From: Hoylesella pleuritidis JCM 14110
Lineage (GTDB): Bacteria > Bacteroidota > Bacteroidia > Bacteroidales > Bacteroidaceae
Length of the DNA stretch: 64,000 nt
Direction: 5' to 3'
Assembly (NCBI RefSeq): GCF_000613725.1
Contig: NZ_BAJN01000001.1
Location: 248,001 to 312,000, forward strand
Of this stretch, positions 1-7,942 are shown in pieces. The notes beneath the pieces are model-generated. The model was not told the DNA's origin, did no database searches, and saw only the letters and a list, made by a program, of their open reading frames with translations. Made by a program: the position numbers and the translations under genes. Position 1 is the first letter of the stretch; each line of letters begins with the position of its first letter.

Positions 1-1525
1 GAGGATAATCCATTACATCCACATAAGCAGTCTCCCTATCATAAGTTATAAAAGTAATTTTAGAAGTAATACCTTCAAGTGGCAATTTTTCTATCCGCAC
101 AGTTGAAGATGCCCAAGTAGAACCTCGGACAATCGCATAAACCTCTTTATCCTCAGAGAATAAATCATAATAGGCTTTTAACCTGTTCGTAATACGTTCT
201 CCTGCAGCTACAAGAAATTTCGTATCCTTATTAAGATGATGTCCCGCAACTTCATAAGGGAAATAGTAAGTGTACGCCATCGGAATATTCAAACGTCGTC
301 CACGATTGTCTATCGTAAATGTACCTACCATCGATTTACCTCCTGTGTTATAATAAATCTGGAACCAACTATTATTATGGTCAAAATATTGTGCTCCATT
401 GATATTGGTCAGGAACAAAACTTCCGCATCTTCCGGCATCTCCATAATCGGAGCACCTTGCCAATTAGGATAACTCAATGTAGTCATCCAGCTACGATAG
501 CTACCGTAAGTTCCTTCTAAGGAGGTGGCAATAACCACTCTTCTGTTTTTCTCATCATAACAAGGGATATTGGTAATTCCCCAGCAAGTATGTCCAAATG
601 AAGTGATCTTATAGCCTTTCTCATCAAGATAGTAAGGTTCTGTAAGAAATTTACCACCCAAATAGTTCTTTGACATCTGGCGGCTAAAAACCCTTCCGTC
701 CTGTGTTGCTACCCAAGTAAATGCCGGTGATTCTGATCCGCCGACTTCCTGATCGCGCCGTGCACTGACCTTAAAATCAGTAGGTGTTCCGTCAGCAAAT
801 CTTGAACTTAAATCCCATACCTTTTTTAGGGTAGAAGCATCAAATACCGACGCATCTCCTTCTTGTGTAGTAACCGTAATTGAACCTGTTTTACTTACAT
901 TTTTTGCAAAAGCTACATCCAATTGCTTCGGCGTTCCTGGAATGTCTCCCGCCTGATTCGGTTTAAGTTTGAAGTCAGGAACAGTAAACTTTCCACTTGC
1001 ATCTCGCCCATATCGCAAACTCATCACAGATAGTGCACCAACATTAGGTGTGTCCGGCGATTTTACTGAATAGACTATAAAATCCCCATCTGCAATCGGC
1101 GGATAAAGAAAAATTGTCGTTTTTGCTTTAAACGAAACACCGGTAGATTTTTCAATGATAGCAAAATCTCCATTCAGGTAACTTTCCGTAGGATAATCTT
1201 CTAATCCAAGCCGTTTCAGAAACTCTTCAGTCGGAATAATCTCTGTCAACTTATCAGAAAAAACTTTTCCATTATACCGCCATTCATAGCGTACTTCCTG
1301 ACTGCGTTGTAACGAATCCAGACTACCCCAATTGAATACTTTCGAGGCGTCTATTTTTGTATTAGATCCACCACGTCCAACAATTTGGATTGGCTTAGAA
1401 GATACATCAATCAACCACGTAGGCGGTTTCAATGATTCATATTTATAATTGCCATCATCACTGAAACACGAGCCCAGTAATATCGGCATAAGTATCCATA
1501 CAATGGCATATTTTATCTTTCTCAT
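1..1525 (-). CDS. PKD-like family surface lipoprotein, 3' end cut by window edge
   Basis: An open frame runs without a stop from an ATG at 1525 to the left edge, so about 508 residues are visible and the C-terminus is missing. The N-terminus is a lipoprotein signal peptide (MRKIKYAIVWILMPILLGSC, lipid-anchored Cys at residue 20). It is the fourth gene after SusC, SusD and a DUF4843 lipoprotein. In Bacteroidetes this position is commonly held by the PKD-like lipoprotein family (Pfam PKD_6-type annotation), and the Tyr/Trp/Gly-rich beta pattern fits. Inference: a surface-exposed accessory binding protein of the SusCD importer, exported to the outer membrane. No catalytic motif was seen. The family call rests on context and general resemblance, so it is moderately sure; the reading frame and lipobox are clear. 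Confidence 0.75.
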   Translation of the reverse strand, partial: MRKIKYAIVWILMPILLGSCFSDDGNYKYESLKPPTWLIDVSSKPIQIVGRGGSNTKIDASKVFNWGSLDSLQRSQEVRYEWRYNGKVFSDKLTEIIPTEEFLKRLGLEDYPTESYLNGDFAIIEKSTGVSFKAKTTIFLYPPIADGDFIVYSVKSPDTPNVGALSVMSLRYGRDASGKFTVPDFKLKPNQAGDIPGTPKQLDVAFAKNVSKTGSITVTTQEGDASVFDASTLKKVWDLSSRFADGTPTDFKVSARRDQEVGGSESPAFTWVATQDGRVFSRQMSKNYLGGKFLTEPYYLDEKGYKITSFGHTCWGITNIPCYDEKNRRVVIATSLEGTYGSYRSWMTTLSYPNWQGAPIMEMPEDAEVLFLTNINGAQYFDHNNSWFQIYYNTGGKSMVGTFTIDNRGRRLNIPMAYTYYFPYEVAGHHLNKDTKFLVAAGERITNRLKAYYDLFSEDKEVYAIVRGSTWASSTVRIEKLPLEGITSKITFITYDRETAYVDVMDYP

Positions 1526-1549
1526 AATGCTTGATATAATAGATATAGG

Positions 1550-2305
1550 TTATACATTTACCGTCATAATACTTCCATCCTCTTCCTTTGCTTGATCGGG
1601 ATGGTCTGTCAACCATTTCTTGAATTTCATCACAAGTTCTATCGCCTTATAAGGAGCTGTTTTCAGCATTTCCTCATTCAGAGTTGCTCCCGGGTCAATA
1701 TAAAGCAGGAACAATTTATATTTACGGCTAGAATATGCGCCGAAGAGATTGTCAGTTACCTCCTTATCCCACCATTTAGGTTTCACGGCATCGCGTATCA
1801 AAGTAATAATACCTCGTATACGTTCTGTTTGCCCCAATCGTAGATCCCCCATAGGCACAAGTTCTACTGTAAGCCGTATCCCGTGCGGCATATCTTTGAG
1901 TCGTGCCGATCTGTACATCTTAATCCCGATGGTGTCACTTCGATTCGTTGCTCCTTTTGCAGCCGGACGTGCTCTGAAAGTATAATGATCTGCCAGCTTA
2001 TATTCATCAGAGGTTGCTGTCGTCATCTCAGGCACGACCTTTAATCGGAATATTTCATCCTTTTCCAGATCTCTTCCTGCCATATTGACAACAACCTGAG
2101 CCTCCAATTCATTAACATTATCGGTATAGAAAAAGAAAGATGCAAGTGTAGAATCTGCCTTTTCTTTTCCTGGTGACACCGCGTCTTTATAGAATTTCTC
2201 AAAATAGATATAATGTTCGTCTCCAAAGGTTTTCAGACTTTCTTCCTGACAGGAGGAAAGTAGTAAAAGTACTGTCAATGATAGAAAATACAAATGCTGT
2301 TTCAT
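1550..2305 (-). CDS. DUF4843 domain lipoprotein of SusCD locus
   Basis: A 251-residue protein with a lipoprotein signal (LLLLSSC, Cys 19), then one domain resembling DUF4843: the early EHYIYFEKF segment and a late Trp-rich PKWWDKEVTDNLFGAYSSRKYKLF stretch (shown here in part: KPKWWDKEV) are typical. Function of the family is unknown. It nearly always follows SusD in Bacteroidetes loci and is presumed to be an outer-membrane-anchored accessory protein. It lies 20 bp after SusD and 24 bp before the next lipoprotein, so it is co-transcribed with them. Length is normal for the family and no damage was seen. Confidence 0.82.
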   Translation of the reverse strand: MKQHLYFLSLTVLLLLSSCQEESLKTFGDEHYIYFEKFYKDAVSPGKEKADSTLASFFFYTDNVNELEAQVVVNMAGRDLEKDEIFRLKVVPEMTTATSDEYKLADHYTFRARPAAKGATNRSDTIGIKMYRSARLKDMPHGIRLTVELVPMGDLRLGQTERIRGIITLIRDAVKPKWWDKEVTDNLFGAYSSRKYKLFLLYIDPGATLNEEMLKTAPYKAIELVMKFKKWLTDHPDQAKEEDGSIMTVNV

Positions 2306-2325
2306 AATCGAATACTGTTTTAAGA

Positions 2326-3942
2326 TTATCTTGTCTCGTCAATAGGTATCGGAAGTACGCTTTCGGCGTTGGTAAAGGGAACAACGGTTCCGTTATCCCG
2401 TTTTACACCTGCATTTAACCGCTTATAAAGATAAAATAGCTGTCCTTCGCTAATCCATTCACGCTGTCCTTCACGTACCAAGTCTTTTACAAAGCCGTCA
2501 AACGAGTTTTGCACCGGCAATTTATACTCGCGCAATCCTCTTTTCTCACGCATTGTATTCAGAATTTCGTATGCACCGGCAAAGTTGTTCTTTCTCGCCT
2601 CGCATTCAGCAATAATATATCTCATCTCAGAAGTACGCAACAGAGGGAAGATATTAATGGTACGATCACGTTCTTTTGTGTCTTTTTCTTTAATATACCA
2701 CTTGGTAGAAAGAGGATTTCCATAAGAACCTGACGGTTCGTAGATAAGGCGCTTAGCCCGAATATCCGTTTCAGACTCGTCTACACCACCAGTCGTCTTG
2801 AATATACCCTGTCCATTTTTATTGATGACACACAGATTATACTGTGCCGGACTCTGTTTCACACGTGGGAATTGGACTTCCAAAGTAGACAATTTGTTCT
2901 CCATTTCATTATCTCGATACAGCCCCATTATTAAATTACCAACCATTCTTATATCACGCATTTGCTCAGGCTGCTCATCCCAAGAAAAAGCGAAATTCTC
3001 ATCTTTAAATGGGCTGTATGTAGTAGACTGTGCTCCAGAAAAGGTAGCATTAAGTATCTCTTCGGCATAAGCCTTAGCCTTGTCCAAAGAGGTAGGGTCG
3101 TAAGTACCGTTATATTGATAAACTCTTGCTAGCAATGCAGTAACAGCCCAATAAGAGAATCGATAGCCTCGACCAAGGAAAAACTCGTCAACCTTACTTT
3201 TATCGGCTGCCCCTTCCATTCCATAACTCAATTCATTATAGAATCGAGCATTTCCCGATACACTTGCGCTCAGTCCTAATGGTGTTTCATCAAAGGTCTT
3301 TACTAAAGCCCGTGCTTCTTCTAAATCGGCAATAATTTTACCCATTGTTTCCTTAACCGTAATATGCGGTGCCTGCGTATTTGGGAAATCGGTTATATAC
3401 GGAATATACACTCTGCTATCATCGTTAACGGGAGCAGGAGCAAAGAGACGTAACATATCGAAATGCAGGAAAGCTCTTACAGCCTTGGCCTCACCGAGAA
3501 TAGTATTCTTCTCTATCTCTCCTTGACTGAACTTATCGTTACTCTCTCCCTCAATATTCTGAATGAGGTTGTTAGCAGAAGCAATGACATTGAATGCTTT
3601 CAGCCAGAGTTGATCGAGCTGTGGGCGCAAATCCTTATTATTATATTCGCGTTTGCCGGCAGCAATCAAGACCGTACTATTCAAATCCGCAGTAGGAACA
3701 TTCAGACTATACTGATTAGAGAAAAAATCGACAAGTCCGAATTGTAAATTTGCTCCATAAAGGTCGTCGGTGACCATATTTTTGTATAGTCCATGCAGAG
3801 CCGATCGATAGCCGTCGCCTGTTTCAAATAGTTCCCCGGATGTAGAACGTCCTTCCACCGGGACATCCAACCAGTCACTACAGCTGACGAATATTATCGA
3901 CAACAAACCTGCTATTAATATTGAATATTTTATCTGTTTCAT
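2326..3942 (-). CDS. SusD/RagB-family nutrient-binding outer-membrane lipoprotein
   Basis: A roughly 538-residue SusD-family protein. It caps the SusC channel at the cell surface and binds the incoming ligand. Seen: lipoprotein signal peptide ending IIFVSC, TPR-type helices in the N-terminal half (segments such as GEAKAVRAFLHFDMLRLFAPAP, the classic SusD helix; quoted in part: AVRAFLHFDMLRLF), and the conserved C-terminal region with REKRGL and WISEGQLFYLYKRL. The start at 3942 (MKQIKYS) gives a compact signal peptide; an ATG four codons upstream (3954) is also possible. It starts 23 bp after SusC ends, so the two are translated from one message. The ligand cannot be read from sequence; no glycoside hydrolase or peptidase is visible in the locus. 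Confidence 0.93.
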   Translation of the reverse strand: MKQIKYSILIAGLLSIIFVSCSDWLDVPVEGRSTSGELFETGDGYRSALHGLYKNMVTDDLYGANLQFGLVDFFSNQYSLNVPTADLNSTVLIAAGKREYNNKDLRPQLDQLWLKAFNVIASANNLIQNIEGESNDKFSQGEIEKNTILGEAKAVRAFLHFDMLRLFAPAPVNDDSRVYIPYITDFPNTQAPHITVKETMGKIIADLEEARALVKTFDETPLGLSASVSGNARFYNELSYGMEGAADKSKVDEFFLGRGYRFSYWAVTALLARVYQYNGTYDPTSLDKAKAYAEEILNATFSGAQSTTYSPFKDENFAFSWDEQPEQMRDIRMVGNLIMGLYRDNEMENKLSTLEVQFPRVKQSPAQYNLCVINKNGQGIFKTTGGVDESETDIRAKRLIYEPSGSYGNPLSTKWYIKEKDTKERDRTINIFPLLRTSEMRYIIAECEARKNNFAGAYEILNTMREKRGLREYKLPVQNSFDGFVKDLVREGQREWISEGQLFYLYKRLNAGVKRDNGTVVPFTNAESVLPIPIDETR

Positions 3943-3965
3943 ATTCTTGAGCATTAATAAAAGTA

Positions 3966-6900
3966 TTAGTAACTTGCACGCAGACTTATACTGTAAGTAT
4001 GTGCATAAGGATAAGAAAGACCACGCTCGACCTTAACCGTACTCCACTTGGCTAAATCAGAGGCATTAAACGCTACGGACAACGCACTTAGTTTAAGTTT
4101 CGATGCAAACTTCTTACCAAAATCATAGCCTATGGCCAAACTATTGAAATAAATATAGTTATCATTCTGTACAAAGCGAGATGTGGCATTTGTGTAGCCA
4201 TTTTCACGCAACCCATAATAAGGAGACACATCGCCCACCTTACGCCATCGCTCCGTAATGATACGACGGTCTACATTCGAGTTCTTTATATCGGCATTTT
4301 CCACCTTCGAAACTAATGTATGATTATAGTACTGCCCACCAAAAGCATAAAGGAATGAGGCATTAACAAAAAAGCCTTTATAAGCGACATTGAAACCGAA
4401 TGAACCTTGAGCATCCGGTCTCGTATCACCGCAAACCACCATATCAGCCGAATTCCATTCTTTGGTTATTGTTCCATCTTTTTTCAAGAATAATTCTTTT
4501 CCGGTTGCCGGATCGATGCCCAATGAACGAACAGCATAAATGGCAGAGGTAGAAGCACCGACATAGTAAAGAATAGGAGGAACAGAGCCACCGCCTCCCG
4601 AATGTTCAGAACTGTAATTATCGCGTATTTTCTTATTATATTCTTCTATTGACTCATTTAATTTAGTTATTTTGTTTGTGTTGGCTCCCATAGTGGCATT
4701 TAACACCGCTGACCAGTCGCGATTACGGAAAACCGTAATATTCGTTTTAAGTTCAAAACCTTTATTGACAACTGCACCGACATTACCTTGGTAAGACGTA
4801 AAACCTGATGACGGGCGAATGCGTATTTGGTCAATCATACGGTCTGTCATCTTTCTATAATACGTCGCCTCTATGTAGAATCGTCCCTTAAAAAGTTCAG
4901 CGGTAAGACCGAAATCCAACGTCTTCGTCAGCTCCCACGACAAATTCGGGTTACCTATTGAAGAAAGATTAACAGCAGGACCAGTATAATACCACGACGA
5001 AGTATCTACCTCATAGCTGGTGACGACATCAAAGCGTGAGAAACTAACCTTACCGGTGGTTCCATAAGTTCCTCTCAATCGCAGAGAGCTGATCCAGGGA
5101 ATAGATTTGATGAATTTATAATTGTGCGCATTCAGACCTAAACCGATAGAAGCGAAAGGAGCAAAGCGTTTATCCGGTGAGAAATTTGACGAACCATCAA
5201 GGCGGAACGATGCATCCAGCAGATATACCTCATTAAAAGTATAGTTGAGTGCTGCTAACCAACCAAATGTACGTGTGGTGGATTCTGTCTCTTTCGTCTT
5301 CTGAGGCTGCTGTGCCGCATAAATCGGTTTGTTAAGACTGCCGATATTAAATCCTTCTAATTGATAATACGTTAATTTACCGATCTGTTCTTGTACATCG
5401 AGGCCACCTGACAGATTGATAAAGTGATTGGCAAATCGCTTGTTATAATAGAGCATAACATTGGTTTTCCATTGTAACGACGTACTGTTACTGGTGTCGA
5501 GTGTTCCTTTCTTATTATTACTGAGCGACTTAAACACAGGGTCTTTCGGATCCTTAAAATTCCTTGTTTCTTCCTTTATCTGGCTCACACTGAATGTACC
5601 ACGCACATAGAAATTCTGGGCAAAGTAAATGTTCACACCCAAATTATTGGTTATATCGGTCGTGTTACCCCGCCCTGAGTAACTATGCAGATACTGTTCC
5701 TGCCACAGCGGGTTTGTTATCTTCGACATTGGCAATGTGCGCAGATATTTACCATCTTCACCATAGATGGCATCATAAGGTTCCAGCTTTGCATAACTAC
5801 CGAAATTACCAAAGGGAGAATTCTCATAAGTCGAATGGTTCAATGTTACCTGATTCTGTATCTGTAACCATTCTCTCAGACGATAGTCTATCATCATTCC
5901 TGCCCCGTAACGATCACGAAAAGAACCTTTCATCACACCCGCATCCTTATTGTAGTTCATATTGAGCATATAACGCATAGAATTCACACCTCCCGAGAGC
6001 GAGACATCGTTACGCCAGTTGTATGAATTACGCAGCGGGCGTGACAACCAGTCAGTATTGACACCACGGCGTACCTCATTCAACTTGTTATTGAATTCTA
6101 TTTCCTTGTCAATAGTAGACGATATATCATACCCCTCATAGAGACCGGCATCTTTCTCTACCTGCAACTTCTCGGCAGCACTGGTTAAATTGTAATCTGA
6201 AAGATCCGGGAAAGTAAGTTCGGCTGTCGAATTATAGTCGATGCGTATCTCTCCTACCTTCGGCGGAACGGTTGTAATGACAACGACTCCGTTTGCAGCA
6301 CGTGAACCGTAAAGAGCCGTTGCAGCAGCATCTTTGAGGATGGTGATACTCTGGATACGGTTAATATCCATATCATAGATTTTTTGTACGCTCACCTCAA
6401 ATCCATCAAGCATAAAGATAGGCATATTGGGATTATCGCGTAAATTCGTACGACGGGTAAGCGCTTGTCCGTTAGCATCAAACTCTTGGCGTGTAATGTT
6501 AGATGCGCCGCGGATATTAATCTCATTTATATGATTAGGATCGGAACCGAACCCTGCATTATCGAGAATACGAAACGAAGGGTCGAACACCTGCAAGGCT
6601 TTCACGGCATCCTTGACATTCACCTTTTTCAATTCGTCGCTCGTCACGACAGTTGCCGTACCCGTAAAACTGTTCTTTTTCAGTTTTTGAAAACCCGTTA
6701 CTACCACTTGGTCTATCTGTGCAGCATTCTCTTCCAGATAAATAGTAAAGTTCCGTTTCTTACCAACGGTGAACTGGCGTGATTTAAAACCAATGTAAGT
6801 AACTTGGAAAACATCCGTAGGACAACATCCGTAAATGACAAAACGGCCGTTAGCATTAGTCGCCGTCCCTCTGCTTCCATTCTTCATCCGCACAGTTGCT

Positions 6901-7058
6901 CCGACAATCGGATCATTGGTGGTATTGTCAATCACAACACCCTCGATCGTCACCTTACCCGACGTGTCGGTTGCCTGCGCACAGGCCCGATCACTGAATA
7001 AGAATAATGCGATCAACCCAATAATCACATTCAAAAGTTTTGATAAGTTTTTTCGCAT
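3966..7058 (-). CDS. SusC/RagA-family TonB-dependent outer-membrane transporter
   Basis: A 1030-residue energised outer-membrane channel. In order: signal peptide (cleavage after ACAQA near residue 29), a carboxypeptidase-regulatory-like domain (about 37-110, GVVIDNTTNDPIVGATV), a TonB-box-like segment (DQVVVTGF near 115-122), a plug domain (about 125-270) with the SusC signatures NIRGASN and ATALYGSRAANGVVVITT, then a beta-barrel ending in an aromatic residue (SISLRASY). It pairs with the adjacent SusD. First gene of the operon, with a well-formed promoter about 70 bp upstream and a palindrome further up. Length and motifs are normal. Substrate unknown: the downstream DUF4843 and PKD-like partners do not identify a glycan. 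Confidence 0.95.
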   Translation of the reverse strand: MRKNLSKLLNVIIGLIALFLFSDRACAQATDTSGKVTIEGVVIDNTTNDPIVGATVRMKNGSRGTATNANGRFVIYGCCPTDVFQVTYIGFKSRQFTVGKKRNFTIYLEENAAQIDQVVVTGFQKLKKNSFTGTATVVTSDELKKVNVKDAVKALQVFDPSFRILDNAGFGSDPNHINEINIRGASNITRQEFDANGQALTRRTNLRDNPNMPIFMLDGFEVSVQKIYDMDINRIQSITILKDAAATALYGSRAANGVVVITTVPPKVGEIRIDYNSTAELTFPDLSDYNLTSAAEKLQVEKDAGLYEGYDISSTIDKEIEFNNKLNEVRRGVNTDWLSRPLRNSYNWRNDVSLSGGVNSMRYMLNMNYNKDAGVMKGSFRDRYGAGMMIDYRLREWLQIQNQVTLNHSTYENSPFGNFGSYAKLEPYDAIYGEDGKYLRTLPMSKITNPLWQEQYLHSYSGRGNTTDITNNLGVNIYFAQNFYVRGTFSVSQIKEETRNFKDPKDPVFKSLSNNKKGTLDTSNSTSLQWKTNVMLYYNKRFANHFINLSGGLDVQEQIGKLTYYQLEGFNIGSLNKPIYAAQQPQKTKETESTTRTFGWLAALNYTFNEVYLLDASFRLDGSSNFSPDKRFAPFASIGLGLNAHNYKFIKSIPWISSLRLRGTYGTTGKVSFSRFDVVTSYEVDTSSWYYTGPAVNLSSIGNPNLSWELTKTLDFGLTAELFKGRFYIEATYYRKMTDRMIDQIRIRPSSGFTSYQGNVGAVVNKGFELKTNITVFRNRDWSAVLNATMGANTNKITKLNESIEEYNKKIRDNYSSEHSGGGGSVPPILYYVGASTSAIYAVRSLGIDPATGKELFLKKDGTITKEWNSADMVVCGDTRPDAQGSFGFNVAYKGFFVNASFLYAFGGQYYNHTLVSKVENADIKNSNVDRRIITERWRKVGDVSPYYGLRENGYTNATSRFVQNDNYIYFNSLAIGYDFGKKFASKLKLSALSVAFNASDLAKWSTVKVERGLSYPYAHTYSISLRASY

Positions 7059-7126
7059 AGGTATTACAAGTTTAAGTTTTTATTATTCACAACACTTAGG
7101 GAGTGAGTTTGAATTTTTAGTTGTCG

Positions 7127-7158
7127 CAAATATAGATATTTTAGCGATAACTTCCAAA
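7127..7158 (-). promoter_or_regulatory. Promoter of the SusCD operon
   Basis: On the minus strand there is TATATTTG (7127-7134, fits the -7 consensus TAnnTTTG) and TTTG (7155-7158, -33 element), separated by exactly 20 bp, the usual Bacteroidetes arrangement. Transcription would begin near 7120, leaving a leader of about 62 nt before the SusC start. The palindrome at 7184-7198 lies 25 bp upstream of the -33 element. Confidence 0.7.
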
Positions 7159-7183
7159 TCCCGCATTCGTCCTTTTCAAGAGG

Positions 7184-7198
7184 TGTTGCAGTGCAACA
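7184..7198. promoter_or_regulatory. Palindromic operator candidate upstream of SusCD promoter
   Basis: TGTTGCA-G-TGCAACA is a perfect 7-bp inverted repeat around one central base. A related half-site, TTGCAACAT, occurs near 7246-7254. Position just above the -33 element suggests an activator or sigma/anti-sigma-type control site, but no binding protein can be named. Confidence 0.5.
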
Positions 7199-7470
7199 TC
7201 CCAATAAACAAAGGGGATTTGAATATTTAATAAATTAAAATAATCTCCATATTTGCAACATATTTTTTATGGATTTTTCGTACATACCTTAGGATTTTGC
7301 CTTAAAAAACGTAAGTTTTAATACATCAAAATGAAATAGGCCATTATCATTCATTCCTTCGCATACCGAATATACGATTTTACGAAAACCAATATTACTT
7401 ATAAACCGTTTTAATATATAGATATAAAAATAAGATACCCATTTACAAAAAGATTCTCACTTTCAAAAAC

Positions 7471-7501
7471 TTGCAACCGACTTAGATTATTATTATCTTT
7501 G
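7471..7501 (+). promoter_or_regulatory. Promoter upstream of structured ncRNA
   Basis: TTG at 7471-7473 and TATCTTTG at 7494-7501 with a 20-bp spacer match the Bacteroidetes -33/-7 pattern. No credible start codon or long ORF follows for over 400 bp; instead the transcript would enter the structured segment at about 7585-7738. Confidence 0.6.
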
Positions 7502-7507
7502 CAGATG

Positions 7508-7745
7508 AAAACCTGAAAATTCTGACCGAACAGAGTTTAAAGCACGACTACTGTAAAGATTAAACAAAACTTACTCCCACAGCCGACTCCCCTGAGAAAT
7601 GTAGAAAAAGCCTCTGGTGTATCAGCGTCCAGTTCTCGTCACAGTAACGGAACGAGAGGGTGCAATGACGGGTCGTATACCTGTGGGGAACTCCTATACG
7701 AGTAGTGGGAAAGTAGTCATATACTTCTCCGGAGAGTCTCGCAAC
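7508..7745 (+). ncRNA. Structured non-coding RNA candidate (6S-like not excluded)
   Basis: A predicted transcript with strong pairing. A closing helix joins 7585-7598 to 7725-7738 (12 of 14 positions pair). Inside it are two hairpins: 7625-7630 with 7658-7663 continued by 7634-7639 with 7652-7657 (all paired, two G-U), and 7673-7679 with 7695-7701 (seven perfect pairs). The result is a three-way junction of about 154 nt. It is not a tmRNA, RNase P RNA or tRNA by motif. A 6S-type or Bacteroidales-specific RNA is possible from size and closing stem, but I cannot confirm a family. Ends are approximate: the 5' end follows the promoter, the 3' end has no obvious U-tract. Confidence 0.5.
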
Positions 7746-7746
7746 G

Positions 7747-7804
7747 CAGATTTTAAACACAAATACCCCAATATGGCAATTCTTATCCAGATTTTAGACA
7801 CAAA
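7747..7804. repeat. Pair of 17-bp direct repeats upstream of regulator promoter
   Basis: CAGATTTTAAACACAAA (7747-7763) and CAGATTTTAGACACAAA (7788-7804) differ at one base and start 41 bp apart, close to four helical turns. They end just before the expected -33 position of the promoter whose -7 element is TATCTTTG (7831-7838). Likely a tandem binding site for a regulator of the following gene, or for control of the ncRNA 3' end. Confidence 0.5.
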
Positions 7805-7830
7805 GCTAATGCAAAATAATATTTTTTATG

Positions 7831-7838
7831 TATCTTTG
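7831..7838 (+). promoter_or_regulatory. -7 promoter element of the TPR/HTH regulator gene
   Basis: TATCTTTG fits TAnnTTTG and lies 104 bp before the start codon of the regulator. The -33 element is poor (no TTTG at the expected 7807-7810), which together with the upstream direct repeats suggests dependence on an activator. Confidence 0.45.
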
Positions 7839-7942
7839 TCATCAAAGTGTAATAGAGAGCCATCGAAATGAGATTTAACAGAAGACGAGGCACAACCGTA
7901 GTATAGCAATACCTACTGTACAGATTAGAATATTAACGATTA

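Noticed and set aside
7560..7871. Open frames on both strands (66 and 84 codons) over the regulatory gap
   Set aside because: They cover the paired segments of the RNA candidate and have no protein-like features.
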